Of a stretch of 64,000 nt of DNA, positions 46,788 through 56,040 are shown piece by piece; the first letter of the stretch is position 1; each line of letters opens with the position of its first letter. The position numbers were made by a program, and so were the translations under genes. The DNA comes from a virus. The notes below the pieces were generated by a model, which saw only the letters and a list, made by a program, of their open reading frames with translations, made no database searches and was not told where the DNA came from. The stretch lies in IMG/VR virus record IMGVR_UViG_3300005821_000002, positions 1 to 64,000 of that record. One strand, written 5' to 3'.

Positions 46788-47404
46788 TTTGAGTGACTCC
46801 ATAGTAGGTCATGCAACCTTTCAAGAATTATGACATCTTCTCGGTTATGGTGTAGAAGCTCTTTCATAGCCGCTGGATCACCATACTGCGCCTTAAATAA
46901 CATCTGAGGTTCAAGGTGTGTCTTACCTTCAATACCAAAGAATTTAGTAACTACCTCTAAAGATTTACGATGAGTCTTTATCTTACTTCTTACCTTGTAA
47001 AATAAGTCCCAATGGTGAATAGTTCCAAAAGCTGGGAACACTAAACCATGATACAAAGCACGTGTCCGTACAAACGGAATGTCATAACCAGTACCATAAT
47101 ATGTAACCAAAATATCTACATTCTTTAGTTCTTCCATCAACTCTTCATTAATACGCTTATCAAATTTGTAATCAAAAATTTCTTTCTTAGTGATAGCACC
47201 TTCTCTAATCTTGTTATCACCACGATACTTTATACACCATGAGAGCATCATCCCCCAATTGGCAGTAAGATCGGATGCTTCTATATCGAAGTAAGCAATC
47301 CGTTTATCATGCCACCAATCGTCTCGTTTGATTAAACCAGTACGAAAACAATTAGGATGTGTCTTTATAGTGTGGCGATGAATACACCTTAGTTCTTTAC
47401 TCAT
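46766..47404 (-). CDS. RNase H-like 3'-5' exonuclease (YprB-type)
   Basis: 212 aa. AYFDIEASDL (Asp-x-Glu, about 35-44), GYDIPFVRTRA (Asp, about 105), and LEVVTKFFG...HHNREDVIILERL (Asp, about 195) supply the DEDD metal ligands of DnaQ-like nucleases; spacing fits the YprB / RNase_H_2 family. Located with replication genes. Likely trims DNA or RNA. Confidence 0.75.
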   Translation of the reverse strand: MSKELRCIHRHTIKTHPNCFRTGLIKRDDWWHDKRIAYFDIEASDLTANWGMMLSWCIKYRGDNKIREGAITKKEIFDYKFDKRINEELMEELKNVDILVTYYGTGYDIPFVRTRALYHGLVFPAFGTIHHWDLFYKVRSKIKTHRKSLEVVTKFFGIEGKTHLEPQMLFKAQYGDPAAMKELLHHNREDVIILERLHDLLWSHSKWIRTSI

Positions 47405-47561
47405 CTGTTGATTTTCTCCTCTTCTTTAGTTTAGTGGCGTTGACATGTTGTTTTGTATCGCCATTAGTTTTGTCTGCTAAGGCACAATTGTTACAAATGT
47501 CAAACTCACGTCCTTCCTTTAACAGACAATTACAATTATAACAGTACTGCCTTTTATTCAT
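47397..47561 (-). CDS. Small zinc-binding protein
   Basis: 54 aa from MNKRQYCYNCNC. CYNCNCLL and CNNCAL give two CxxC knuckles, then a basic tail. Ribosome site AAGGA. Possible transcription or translation factor; unproven. Confidence 0.55.
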   Translation of the reverse strand: MNKRQYCYNCNCLLKEGREFDICNNCALADKTNGDTKQHVNATKLKKRRKSTDE

Positions 47562-47946
47562 TTTTGTTAATCCTTGCAATTCCTTTTCTAAACATTTTCT
47601 CCATATCCTCTTCGGAGAGAGGTTCAATCCTTCCTATACGCTCAAGAAAAGCACTATCTGTTAGCTCTCCTCCTAGTATAAAAGATATACGATCTGTGAC
47701 ATCTTTAAATATCTGTGAAACTGTTAATCGGTGAATACTCAATACTCTTGCTATTTCTGAGTAACTATATCCAGCAGATACAGACCATATGACATCATTT
47801 TCTCTTTGGGTAATGGTGTTATTCTCGACCATATCTGATATTGTTTTCTCTATTATTATAGCATTATTATATGAGTCGCTGTTGATATTACCCCTTTCCT
47901 TTATATAGTGTATCTGTCTTATGTATTCTCCGATAATCCAACTCAT
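47554..47946 (-). CDS. HTH protein, sigma region 4-like
   Basis: 130 aa. ITQRENDVIWSVSAGYSYSEIARVLSIHRLTVSQIFKDV (about 52-90) is a helix-turn-helix like sigma70 region 4 or LuxR. N-terminal half is helical. It could act as a phage transcription factor. No second sigma domain seen, so not a complete sigma factor. Confidence 0.7.
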   Translation of the reverse strand: MSWIIGEYIRQIHYIKERGNINSDSYNNAIIIEKTISDMVENNTITQRENDVIWSVSAGYSYSEIARVLSIHRLTVSQIFKDVTDRISFILGGELTDSAFLERIGRIEPLSEEDMEKMFRKGIARINKNE

Positions 47947-47947
47947 C

Positions 47948-48682
47948 TTAATATTCCAGACCTATTCCCACTTCCATCTCTCCGTAACAAAAGTCACGAT
48001 AGAAACAGTTTCTACAATTATAACCAGTAACACGATGAAAATATTCATCCTTTAAATTACTAACAACACGATCAATAGTACTTGCCAAATCATTTCTCAT
48101 GTAATCATTTAATGGAACAGGAATAATATCACCAGTATTCAAATGTCCATAACAAACCGTTGGACGTTCACCATACATTTTCTCATAAGCCCAACTGTAC
48201 AGATAAAATTGAAAATCCTGTAATTGATACTTAGTTGGTCTACGAGCACCTGTCTTCCAATCATATACATTTGAACCCGATATTTTATCAATCTTACCTA
48301 AAATAACTACGTTATTTAATGAGGTCTGTTCCCAAGGCAATTCAAAGAAAAGTTCTGTCTTCTGTGGTTCCTCGGTTGAAAATTCAGGCACAATCTTAGT
48401 GTAGTAATTACCCAACATCTTGGTGAAGCTCTTGGGAGGTTTGGGCACCTGTTTGATTTCTGCAAATTCATATTCAGGTGTCATTCTCTCTGCCCATTGA
48501 GCTACTGACCATTTTACAGCATCCTTACCATTATCGAACTCTTCAATAGCCTCATGTACAATACTACCAAACACTACATGATTGGATAGCTTGGCTTTAC
48601 CTTTATGAAACGTACGATAATAAAATCTTTTCGGACATTCCAAATAATCCTTGATTGATGAGGCACTTAGTCTAAGTTTCAT
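47948..48682 (-). CDS. Cas4-like / RecB-family nuclease
   Basis: 244 aa. LSASSIKDYLECPKRFYYR (first Cys, about 5-23), GKIDKI and VYDWKTGARRP (PD-(D/E)XK core, about 127-145), QLQDFQFYLYSWAY (motif QxxxY), and CRNCFYRDFC at about 218 giving the remaining iron-sulfur Cys. Cas4-like phage nucleases process DNA ends in recombination. No CRISPR array or other cas gene is near. Confidence 0.85.
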   Translation of the reverse strand: MKLRLSASSIKDYLECPKRFYYRTFHKGKAKLSNHVVFGSIVHEAIEEFDNGKDAVKWSVAQWAERMTPEYEFAEIKQVPKPPKSFTKMLGNYYTKIVPEFSTEEPQKTELFFELPWEQTSLNNVVILGKIDKISGSNVYDWKTGARRPTKYQLQDFQFYLYSWAYEKMYGERPTVCYGHLNTGDIIPVPLNDYMRNDLASTIDRVVSNLKDEYFHRVTGYNCRNCFYRDFCYGEMEVGIGLEY

Positions 48683-49056
48683 GATCCCTCGAAATAACTT
48701 CCACGAAGATTAGCACTCTCTGTTCTCCATACATCAATCATAGAACGATATACATCGAACAATAGTTCAAGCTCACGTAATCTTCCTTCATTTTCTGCTA
48801 ATCTAGAGTGAAGTAATTCTAACTCCTCTCCCTGATCTTTTGTTAGTCCCAGCACATGGTAATTTGCTTTGATATATGCCATGCTGGGTGGCTTATCTGA
48901 TACATAGTAAGTAGGATCAGTAGAAGCCATCTCTGTGATGTATGCTTGAAGTCTACCAAGCTTTGCCTTATCTATGGCAATAGTTCTTTTTAGAGTACCT
49001 ATCTCTCCGGTGATTCCAATCATATCATCGAAATCAGGTAGTTTAACCTCGTCCAT
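48679..49056 (-). CDS. Coiled-coil protein
   Basis: 125 aa, helical, Leu/Glu-rich (ITGEIGTLKRTIAIDKAKLGRLQAYI). Overlaps both neighbours. Function unknown. Confidence 0.6.
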   Translation of the reverse strand: MDEVKLPDFDDMIGITGEIGTLKRTIAIDKAKLGRLQAYITEMASTDPTYYVSDKPPSMAYIKANYHVLGLTKDQGEELELLHSRLAENEGRLRELELLFDVYRSMIDVWRTESANLRGSYFEGS

Positions 49057-49285
49057 CAGCTTGTCCTTTCCACATAGGGCTATCCATATCGTTGTATTCT
49101 TGCATCAGTTGAGAAAATAACTCTACTGTTATAGCCGCGGACATCCCACTGTGACCTTGCTTGGCAAATGTATCAGACAGTTCCATAATAGCTTCACCTA
49201 GCATACCATCATAATCACTATCTTCGTCAAACATTCCTAACTCAGTTAACCTCTTCTCAAATAATTTATGCCTCTCACTTACCAT
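49043..49285 (-). CDS. Small acidic helical protein
   Basis: 80 aa. EAIMELSDTFAKQGHSGMSAAITVELFSQLMQEYN is helical. Not recognised. Confidence 0.6.
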   Translation of the reverse strand: MVSERHKLFEKRLTELGMFDEDSDYDGMLGEAIMELSDTFAKQGHSGMSAAITVELFSQLMQEYNDMDSPMWKGQADGRG

Positions 49286-49727
49286 CTACTTCCTCCTCTC
49301 GTAGAAACCTTTCTAAATCAAAGTATTTCTCTATATTCTGTATAACCATCTCGTATGTCTCATGTGTTAACGGTGTAGCCAAGAAATCATTCATATGATT
49401 ATATAACATATCTGCTGTAGTGTCTCTATTATACATCAAAATCGCATTAAAGTCAAGGGTCTCTTTTAGAGGCTCCACACCCCATGTGAGGGCAACCTTT
49501 CGTATTGCCTTACTCGGTATTCCAGTCATACGGTGTATAGCTGAAACGTTATAGCCTTGAGCTATGTACTTTATAATATCTATGTCTGCTCTCAGAGTTA
49601 ACAGATAAGAAGGAATACGTTCCTTTAATAAGGAAGTGAATGCATCCCATAAAGATACATCATGACGGCTTTCTCTCAACCGATCCCACTCTTCCATTAT
49701 AGACTCAGAGAGTACAGTTTTAGCCAT
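49275..49727 (-). CDS. Unknown protein with HTH-like segment
   Basis: 150 aa. IAQGYNVSAIHRMTGIPSKAIRKVALTWG (about 58-85) reads as a helix-turn-helix. Could be a DNA-binding factor; not recognised. Confidence 0.55.
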   Translation of the reverse strand: MAKTVLSESIMEEWDRLRESRHDVSLWDAFTSLLKERIPSYLLTLRADIDIIKYIAQGYNVSAIHRMTGIPSKAIRKVALTWGVEPLKETLDFNAILMYNRDTTADMLYNHMNDFLATPLTHETYEMVIQNIEKYFDLERFLREEEVDGK

Positions 49728-50157
49728 TACTATTCAACCTCTCATGTAACACACGTAACTCATTATGCATCTCAGCCATCTCTGTCATGAGTTCGTCCCA
49801 CGCCTCAAAGTCAAGACATATGATGTGCTTTACACCAGTTCTTGATTTTTCAAACTTCAATACCACGGCTGGAAGTGCTCCATAGTTTTTCTCAGCTATC
49901 TCACGAATACCATCAAACCATGCTTTTTCTATTTTCATTTGCTTTCCGCCGTACCCAACTTTACACTCACCCACAATACCCTTATCCATGTGTTCATACT
50001 TACCAGAGATATCAGGCATGAGTACTGGCATATTTAATATTGTTCCAAGAGCACCAGACATAGCTATTCTACGCCACACATCTGGAAACTGCTCATTCAA
50101 TAACTTTACAGAATCTCTCTCCCACCGTGTACCTTTTATTTTCTGTGGGTTAGGCAT
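49720..50157 (-). CDS. Hjc-like resolvase / PD-ECK nuclease
   Basis: 145 aa. KGTRWERDSVKLLNEQFPDVWRRIAMSGALG (N-terminal Glu and Arg), PDISG (Asp) and GECKVGYG (Glu-x-Lys) form the PD-(D/E)XK core of Holliday-junction-resolvase-like enzymes. Next to helicase and recombination genes. Likely cleaves branched DNA. Confidence 0.8.
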   Translation of the reverse strand: MPNPQKIKGTRWERDSVKLLNEQFPDVWRRIAMSGALGTILNMPVLMPDISGKYEHMDKGIVGECKVGYGGKQMKIEKAWFDGIREIAEKNYGALPAVVLKFEKSRTGVKHIICLDFEAWDELMTEMAEMHNELRVLHERLNSNG

Positions 50158-51476
50158 TATACAAAACTCTCCTCATCCCAACTATCTAATTTATTATCTG
50201 TGATATTTACTGTTGGTCCATCAAATCTCAGTAACGCTATACCAGTTGGTCCATTCCTAGATTTTCTAATCAAAAATTCAAGTGTCCCTGCAGCTGGTGA
50301 GTTAGGAAAATACATCTCATCCCTATACAACCCAATCATAATGTCAGCATCCTCTTCCATATTACCACTCTGGCGTAGGTCTGACATCCTGGGTCGCATA
50401 TCCTCTCTCTTTTCAACTTCACGATTTAACTGTGACAAAATTATAATTGTTATACCCAACTCATTAGCTAATAGCTTGAACGCACGTGATGCAGCACCGA
50501 GTAAATGAACTGATTCAGTTGTTCTATCTACTATCAATTGAATGTAATCAATTCCAACTACTTTTATATCGTATAGCTGATGGTATTTACGTATCATAGC
50601 TACTATATAATCTACACCTTGTGTAAAATTATTATCTATATAAATTGGTAATTTCTCTACAACTTTCTCAGCCCTTTGTAATGGACCAATTTGTTCCTCA
50701 CTTAAAGTACCCAAACGTATATCTTGTAATGGTACTTGACTAACTATAGATAAAATTCTCTCGTTAATATCATCAGCACTCATTTCTCTATTAAAGAGTA
50801 AGATACCGTTACCCTTCTTGGCGACATTTAATGCTGTCTTTAATAATAACGCTGATTTACCATGTCCGGGCCGAGAACCAATGTACCACACTTCACCAGG
50901 ATTAAATCCGGTTGTAAAATTATCAACTTCTCCCATTCCAGTAGAAATACCCCGTATTCCTGGGTTCTTTCTTCTTTCTAAAATCTTTAGAATAGTATCA
51001 GCAACAGTCTCACTTAATTTAGATACATCTGCTGAAGTTATACCACTCACCATGTTTTCTAACGCAGTATGAAGCTTCGAAATTGTTTCATTTACAGTAC
51101 TACTATTTTCAAGTATGTCAGGTATGCTTGCATTTATTTCTAATAATCTACGTGTCTTGTAATCATTCTGTACTTGATTTACAAACATCGCCATATTTTT
51201 TACTGGTTGTCTTAAATCCATCAAGACGGTAAGATATGACTCACCGCCTGCTTTTTGTAATTGATTCCTATCTCTAAGCATCTGTCCAACAATAGCAGGA
51301 TTTGGTTCTAATCCCTGTAATGAACATTCATGGATAACAGAATAGATAATCCTTTCTGCATCCATGTCAAACATTTCAGGTTTTAAATCTTTTGCATAAT
51401 TATAAACTTCATAACCATTAGCTAAAAAAGTACCCAATACTGCTGAACGTGGACTAAAGGTGTTGATATTCTCCAA
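50157..51476 (-). CDS. Replicative DNA helicase, DnaB-type
   Basis: 439 aa. N-terminal domain with PRSAVLGTFLANG...PEMFDMDAERIIYSVI, then RecA-like core: Walker A GSRPGHGKSALL (about 193), NREMSADD (about 220), VVGIDYIQLI (Walker B, about 290), QLNREVEKREDMRPRMSDLRQSGNMEEDAD (arginine-finger region). Unwinds DNA and recruits the primase. Full length for the family. Near its 5' side lies an odd tRNA-like element. Confidence 0.92.
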   Translation of the reverse strand: MENINTFSPRSAVLGTFLANGYEVYNYAKDLKPEMFDMDAERIIYSVIHECSLQGLEPNPAIVGQMLRDRNQLQKAGGESYLTVLMDLRQPVKNMAMFVNQVQNDYKTRRLLEINASIPDILENSSTVNETISKLHTALENMVSGITSADVSKLSETVADTILKILERRKNPGIRGISTGMGEVDNFTTGFNPGEVWYIGSRPGHGKSALLLKTALNVAKKGNGILLFNREMSADDINERILSIVSQVPLQDIRLGTLSEEQIGPLQRAEKVVEKLPIYIDNNFTQGVDYIVAMIRKYHQLYDIKVVGIDYIQLIVDRTTESVHLLGAASRAFKLLANELGITIIILSQLNREVEKREDMRPRMSDLRQSGNMEEDADIMIGLYRDEMYFPNSPAAGTLEFLIRKSRNGPTGIALLRFDGPTVNITDNKLDSWDEESFV

Positions 51477-51509
51477 TGTGTATTCTCCCTGGTATGGATT
51501 CTTTAAAGG

Positions 51510-51590
51510 TGGATGGGGAGGGATCGAACCTCGGCTTCTTCTATGCTAGCAACGTACTATAGCATCTAATAGTCACCAGACTAACCATCC
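51510..51590 (-). tRNA. Orphan tRNA-like element
   Basis: Minus strand acceptor GGATGG/CCATCC, D-like arm TAGTC/GACTA, T-arm with TTCGATC loop, discriminator A and CC. The central stem ATGCTA/TAGCAT encloses an 11-nt loop (TAGTACGTTGC) instead of 7, so no anticodon can be assigned. 7 kb away from the array. Confidence 0.6.
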
Positions 51591-51598
51591 AAGTGAAA

Positions 51599-51618
51599 GA
51601 GGGGGCTTACGCCCCCTC
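51599..51618 (-). terminator. Hairpin after SSB gene
   Basis: GAGGGGGC/GCCCCCTC with a 4-base loop directly after the SSB stop. Only three T follow on the minus strand, so termination may be partial. Confidence 0.65.
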
Positions 51619-51621
51619 AAT

Positions 51622-52425
51622 CTAGTTAGGGAAGAGTGTTTCAATGCTGGCTTTTACTTCATCACCAACGACTGCTTCTTCTTCCACAAGAATATCTGAT
51701 TCTTCTTCATCTCTACGTTGTTCAAAAATGTCACGTAAAGAAACACCATTTACCAATTTAGTAATCTCTTCAGGAGACAGACGAATACCAATTGTTTCAA
51801 GTGCATACTTGTCTTCTTCAGGTACAACTACTTCATCATCGTTATTAGGATACGGAATGACATTTGTAGTCATTTTACGTCCGTGTCCTGTTGCCATAAC
51901 AACGATATCATAAGCTGTCAATGGGCGAGGATTACCCGCCTCATCAGTAACCTGAGACATGATTGCGTTTAACTGAGAGAACAGCGTAGGCCCTCTCTCC
52001 ATAATCTCAACTCTATCAAGAGCTTCTGGTTGAACATCTACAAGAAGTTCTCCAGTATTAGGATCATGTGAAGGAAACTGACCACCCTTAGATTGAATTA
52101 CATTTCCACTAGGTGACCGTTTTACAAGTGTACGATTTAGTACGTTTACAAGGTAACGATTTTGTCTAAAAATCAGTCCTTTGATTTGTCGTGGACTTAC
52201 ATCAGGATTTGCTTTTATTAGTTTTTGATTATTAATACAAATTGGGCAAACATCATCACCCAAACAAAGAATACTTACCTTCTGATTAGGAAGAAAGTGC
52301 TTCTCTGTATGCAAAGCTTTCTTGTCCAAAATCCGCAAGCGTAAAGGAACGCCTGCTTCTATCTTTACGAACTGATTTGGTTTGAACTCTCGTCCACCCT
52401 CTTCGGGAATATCTGCGAATGACAT
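51622..52425 (-). CDS. Single-stranded DNA-binding protein (gp32-like)
   Basis: 267 aa. HTEKHFLPNQKVSILCLGDDVCPICINNQKL (about 39-69) provides a His/Cys zinc-like site of the T4 gp32 type; an OB-fold-like core follows and the C-terminus is strongly acidic (RRDEEESDILVEEEAVVGDE), as SSBs need for partner binding. Lies between helicase and RecA. Ribosome site GGAGG. Confidence 0.75.
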   Translation of the reverse strand: MSFADIPEEGGREFKPNQFVKIEAGVPLRLRILDKKALHTEKHFLPNQKVSILCLGDDVCPICINNQKLIKANPDVSPRQIKGLIFRQNRYLVNVLNRTLVKRSPSGNVIQSKGGQFPSHDPNTGELLVDVQPEALDRVEIMERGPTLFSQLNAIMSQVTDEAGNPRPLTAYDIVVMATGHGRKMTTNVIPYPNNDDEVVVPEEDKYALETIGIRLSPEEITKLVNGVSLRDIFEQRRDEEESDILVEEEAVVGDEVKASIETLFPN

Positions 52426-52426
52426 T

Positions 52427-52720
52427 TTATGCCTCCGTCTTACCGTTTAATAACGTTTTAATGGATTTGATCGTGTCTTGTCTAATTTTCTCTAGTTCTT
52501 CTACTCCCCGATCCTCCGCATTCAGCGGAATATCTTCCATGATTTTCAAGTACCTGCGAAATGAAACTTCTACGCTAAGTAATTGAAGGTATTTGATTTG
52601 CCCCACCAAGTCAACATCAAACATGAGTTCCTCTGGAACCTCAACAATGATGTCATCGAATGTGATATTTTTATAATCACCTAGTGAGTATAATCTCTTT
52701 ACTCCTATTTCTCTATTCAT
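52427..52720 (-). CDS. Unknown replication-operon protein
   Basis: 97 aa, acidic, helical (ELEKIRQDTIKSIKTLLNGKTEA). GGAG upstream. Between recA and SSB. Not recognised. Confidence 0.6.
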   Translation of the reverse strand: MNREIGVKRLYSLGDYKNITFDDIIVEVPEELMFDVDLVGQIKYLQLLSVEVSFRRYLKIMEDIPLNAEDRGVEELEKIRQDTIKSIKTLLNGKTEA

Positions 52721-53027
52721 CTTCTTCTCCTTTCCTAACCTTTAGGGCAAGTGCATACAAATATACATCAAAGAATGCGTGTTGCCACAAATCTTTAGTT
52801 CCTTTATCCAGTATCAACGTTGCAAACATGCTTTCATATTTCTCTATAATAGGCTGTTCTATAATAGTCTCAACATTCATACTCTTTACAATCTCGTCTA
52901 GGTCCACTCCTATTACCATATTACCATCTTCATCTACATTAAACCGTGCCACCGCTGAATCTTCCTTCTCGGTTTCCGTTACTGTTACATTACTTACCTT
53001 TATCTTCTTCTTTTTTCTTTTTGTCAT
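52713..53027 (-). CDS. Small protein, unknown function
   Basis: 104 aa. Lys-rich start (TKRKKKKIKV) encoded in the region that overlaps the 3' end of recA in another frame; then DEDGNMVIGVDLDEIVKSM. A promoter lies just upstream (53071-53099). Not recognised. Confidence 0.6.
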   Translation of the reverse strand: MTKRKKKKIKVSNVTVTETEKEDSAVARFNVDEDGNMVIGVDLDEIVKSMNVETIIEQPIIEKYESMFATLILDKGTKDLWQHAFFDVYLYALALKVRKGEEDE

Positions 53028-54030
53028 TTTTTGGTTTTACCTCCTCTTGTGTAATTTTCGCACCAGTTATATTATAACACATTTCTACGATTTTGTCAAG
53101 TAGTTTCTGGTCCTTAGCTAGAGCACGTGATGTATTAGTAACTCCTGGTTTACTACCAATTGTCTCATCTTCAAAAGCAAAATAGGAACCACGATTTTTG
53201 ATAACTCCCAACAGTGATGCAAAACTAATTACATCACGGTAGTAATCAACACCCTTACCATAGATAATGTTAGTTGTAGCCTGTCTAAACGGAATACCTA
53301 CCTTGTTCTTTTTGATCACGAAGTTTACAAAATTACCGATTACCTTATCGTGCTCCTCAATATCCTTACTCTTGGACATGTAGATACGCACAGATGTATA
53401 GTGCTTCAACGCATAGCCAGCAGGTGTAGTGTACCCACCAAAATAACTACCAATGTTAGCACGTACCTGATTGGTATAGATAAAAGCTATCTCCTTCTTA
53501 CGTATCTCATATGCCACCTTACGTAGAAACTTTGATGTGATGCGGGGTGCAAGACCAACCTGCATCTTGTCCATACCCTTGTCAAGCTCTTCTTGTGGTG
53601 ATAGTGCGGCTACCGAGTCAAATAGAATACAAGTAAAACCTCCTTCAATGCCTGCCATAGCAATTTCAAATGAAGACTCAGCACTCTGTGGTTGTACGAA
53701 AATAGGGTTGTCTTCCTTTAATAACTTACCTAGAATCTCTTCTGCATAAGCATAGTCAAGACCGTTCTCTGTATCAATATAAAGTACCTTCTCACCTGTC
53801 AACAGTGCTTGTTTGGCTATATTTAATAGGAGAGTAGTCTTACCACCACCTTCAGGTCCATAAATTTCAGTGAAACGTCCTTTGGGTACTCCACCTATTC
53901 CTGTCGAAACATCTATAGATAAAGAGCCAGTAGAAATAGCTGGTATACCGCCTTCATATTTTCTCAATACAATATCATCACCAAACTCATCCAATACCTT
54001 ATCCAAAAAACTTTCTACTCGTTTTGCCAT
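52990..54030 (-). CDS. RecA/UvsX recombinase
   Basis: 346 aa from MAKRVESFLDK (GGAGG upstream). ISTGSLSIDVSTGIGGVPKGRFTEIYGPEGGGKTT carries Walker A; VLYIDTENGLD, FTCILFDSVAALSP (Walker B) and FIYTNQVRANIG (L2 region) follow, with a Lys-rich tail. Strand exchange and recombination-dependent replication. Full length for a phage RecA. Confidence 0.92.
   Translation of the reverse strand: MAKRVESFLDKVLDEFGDDIVLRKYEGGIPAISTGSLSIDVSTGIGGVPKGRFTEIYGPEGGGKTTLLLNIAKQALLTGEKVLYIDTENGLDYAYAEEILGKLLKEDNPIFVQPQSAESSFEIAMAGIEGGFTCILFDSVAALSPQEELDKGMDKMQVGLAPRITSKFLRKVAYEIRKKEIAFIYTNQVRANIGSYFGGYTTPAGYALKHYTSVRIYMSKSKDIEEHDKVIGNFVNFVIKKNKVGIPFRQATTNIIYGKGVDYYRDVISFASLLGVIKNRGSYFAFEDETIGSKPGVTNTSRALAKDQKLLDKIVEMCYNITGAKITQEEVKPKNDKKKKEEDKGK
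53071..53099 (-). promoter_or_regulatory. Sigma70-type promoter inside recA end
   Basis: TTGACA (53094-53099), 17-bp spacer ending TGTGT, TATAAT (53071-53076), within the 3' part of recA. Would drive the 52713-leftward genes, including SSB and helicase. Confidence 0.75.
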
Positions 54031-55919
54031 TATTTCCTCCAGCAAGTGTCAACTTTAACGCTGTATTCTACAGGTACATCATTCAAAAACGGTTTTGATG
54101 CATCCGTCATACTTTGTCCAATAAACTCCACTGCTCTTTCCTCCAAATCTTCTCTAAACTCACCGTCACCTTCGTCATGTACTGTCAACAACACTCTAAA
54201 CAAATCTGGAAATTCTGGGTCTATATCGAATGGATTATTCCAGAACATATTACATAGATTCAATTTAATCATATCAGCAGAACCACCTTGAATAGCATGG
54301 TTTACACCCTGTCTTTTGGTTTTGTTTATTAACTTCATATGACCACGATGTAGTCTGTCTGGTAATGTGAAGTAACGCTTTCTACCGTATTGCGTAGTGC
54401 TATATCTACGTCCTATTACTTGGTGTCCTACCGCATCTATGAATTCTTTCAACGTAGTATACTGGTTGAAGTATCTCTCAAGATATTTCTTACCTACATC
54501 GAGGGGCCAGCCAAAATTATATCGCAAGCCCCACTCTGTCGTACCATATACCACCGCAAAGTTCACATTCTTGGCACGATCTCGTTCCTTACCTGTAACC
54601 TTATTCATCGGTTTATCAAAAATAATTGAGGCAGTCAACTTGTGGAGGTCTTCTCCATTCTGAAATGCCTCTATCATCAAAGGCTCTCGACTAATCTCAG
54701 CAAGAATTCTCAACTCAATCTGGGAGTAGTCAGCCGTGAAAAATTTGTAACCATCCCTAGCAAGAAAACAACTGCGGTAGTCTATACCAGATTTGATATT
54801 CTGTAGATTGGGACCACTGCTACTGAAACGACCTGTTGCAGCACCCTGCTGATCGAAGTTACCATGAATTCTACCAGTGATAGGATTAATCTTAGTTAGA
54901 AACTCCTCACCAAACGCATGTCCTGCTTTGTAGTACTCACGATACTTAAAGAGCAAGTCAATGAAATCATGTCCAGCATACTTCTGTAATTCTTTTGCAG
55001 ATGAACTTTTGGTAGGTACTCCCAAGCCTTGAAGAACATTCAACATCTGTATTGGACTGTTCAAATTGATCTGAGGCACCAACACCGATATGATTTCATC
55101 TTTCACTTTTAATAATGATAAAGCTTCTCTTTTGTACTTACGATCAAACGACTCCGTTATCCTCATATTCTCTGCTGCTTCTAAACCATTGGTGTATTGT
55201 CCAGCAAAGTAATCAAACCTTTCCGCCAAATAACTTTCTATCTTATTATAGTATTCTTCCGACTTCTCTGCACTGTTACCAGCTAGCTCACGCCATCTCT
55301 CTGAGTTGAGGAGCATACCTTGATACTCCATCAGAGTTACCATAGGCTCAAGCCTCATTTCCAAATCCCACATCTCTTGACTTTGGTTCTTAGCTAACTT
55401 CTCACTAAGTATCTTTCTTAAAGGAAGAAGATACTTCACATCGTTAGCAGAATATACCAACTGCTCTTCAGTGAACTCAAAGTTTTCCTTTCCCACGAAT
55501 TCCATACGGATATTCTTTGGTAGCCTGACATTGAAATATTTATCTATCAGACCAGCATAGCTTGGAAACTTCTTACTGACACCAGATAACTGAAACGCTT
55601 CAGCTAGCATAGTATCAAACACATTCGAAAGCAAAATAGAAAAGTTATGATATACCATCTTAAGGTCATACTTAAGATTGTGACCGACAACCTCTGTATC
55701 ACTATCCTTTATCAGTCTAAATAAATAACGGAGAGTCTCATTCTTAACTCTCCCTACATTTATGATATATATTTCTTTCTCAGTTGATAGCTGTACTAAT
55801 AACAACCTTGCTGTATAAGGGTCCAGACCTGTAGCCTCTACGTCTAGTCCCATGACTCGACTCTCTTGAACCAGTGGTACTAGTTCTAACAAATCATGAT
55901 CGTTATTAATTAAATTCAT
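54030..55919 (-). CDS. DNA polymerase, family A (with 3'-5' exonuclease)
   Basis: 629 aa. Exonuclease: GLDVEATGLDPY (about 24), VGHNLKYDLKMV (about 78), YSANDVKYL (about 155). Polymerase: GRFSSSGPNLQNIKSG (motif before A), FFTADYSQIELRILAEIS (motif A, about 393), RDRAKNVNFAVVYGTT (motif B, about 437), LLTVHDEGDGEF (motif C, about 585). A complete T7-like replicative enzyme. Coupled to recA by TAATG. First gene after the divergent promoter pair. Confidence 0.93.
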   Translation of the reverse strand: MNLINNDHDLLELVPLVQESRVMGLDVEATGLDPYTARLLLVQLSTEKEIYIINVGRVKNETLRYLFRLIKDSDTEVVGHNLKYDLKMVYHNFSILLSNVFDTMLAEAFQLSGVSKKFPSYAGLIDKYFNVRLPKNIRMEFVGKENFEFTEEQLVYSANDVKYLLPLRKILSEKLAKNQSQEMWDLEMRLEPMVTLMEYQGMLLNSERWRELAGNSAEKSEEYYNKIESYLAERFDYFAGQYTNGLEAAENMRITESFDRKYKREALSLLKVKDEIISVLVPQINLNSPIQMLNVLQGLGVPTKSSSAKELQKYAGHDFIDLLFKYREYYKAGHAFGEEFLTKINPITGRIHGNFDQQGAATGRFSSSGPNLQNIKSGIDYRSCFLARDGYKFFTADYSQIELRILAEISREPLMIEAFQNGEDLHKLTASIIFDKPMNKVTGKERDRAKNVNFAVVYGTTEWGLRYNFGWPLDVGKKYLERYFNQYTTLKEFIDAVGHQVIGRRYSTTQYGRKRYFTLPDRLHRGHMKLINKTKRQGVNHAIQGGSADMIKLNLCNMFWNNPFDIDPEFPDLFRVLLTVHDEGDGEFREDLEERAVEFIGQSMTDASKPFLNDVPVEYSVKVDTCWRK

Positions 55920-55980
55920 TAAGTGTGTTTACCTCGTTAATTAAGCTTATTAAGTATATTTACCCTCTGCTCGCTCATAT

Positions 55981-56009
55981 ATTATACCACACTTTTAACC
56001 ATTTGTCAA
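55981..56009 (-). promoter_or_regulatory. Leftward replication promoter
   Basis: TTGACA (56004-56009), 17-bp spacer ending TGTGG, TATAAT (55981-55986). Drives the polymerase operon. Forms a divergent pair with the + promoter at 56041. Confidence 0.9.
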
Positions 56010-56040
56010 GTACCAATTTTAAGATTGATGTGGTCCAGAC

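Noticed and set aside
47948-48682. Cas4 as part of a CRISPR system
   Set aside because: No repeat-spacer array or other cas gene anywhere in the window; Cas4-like nucleases are common phage recombination genes.
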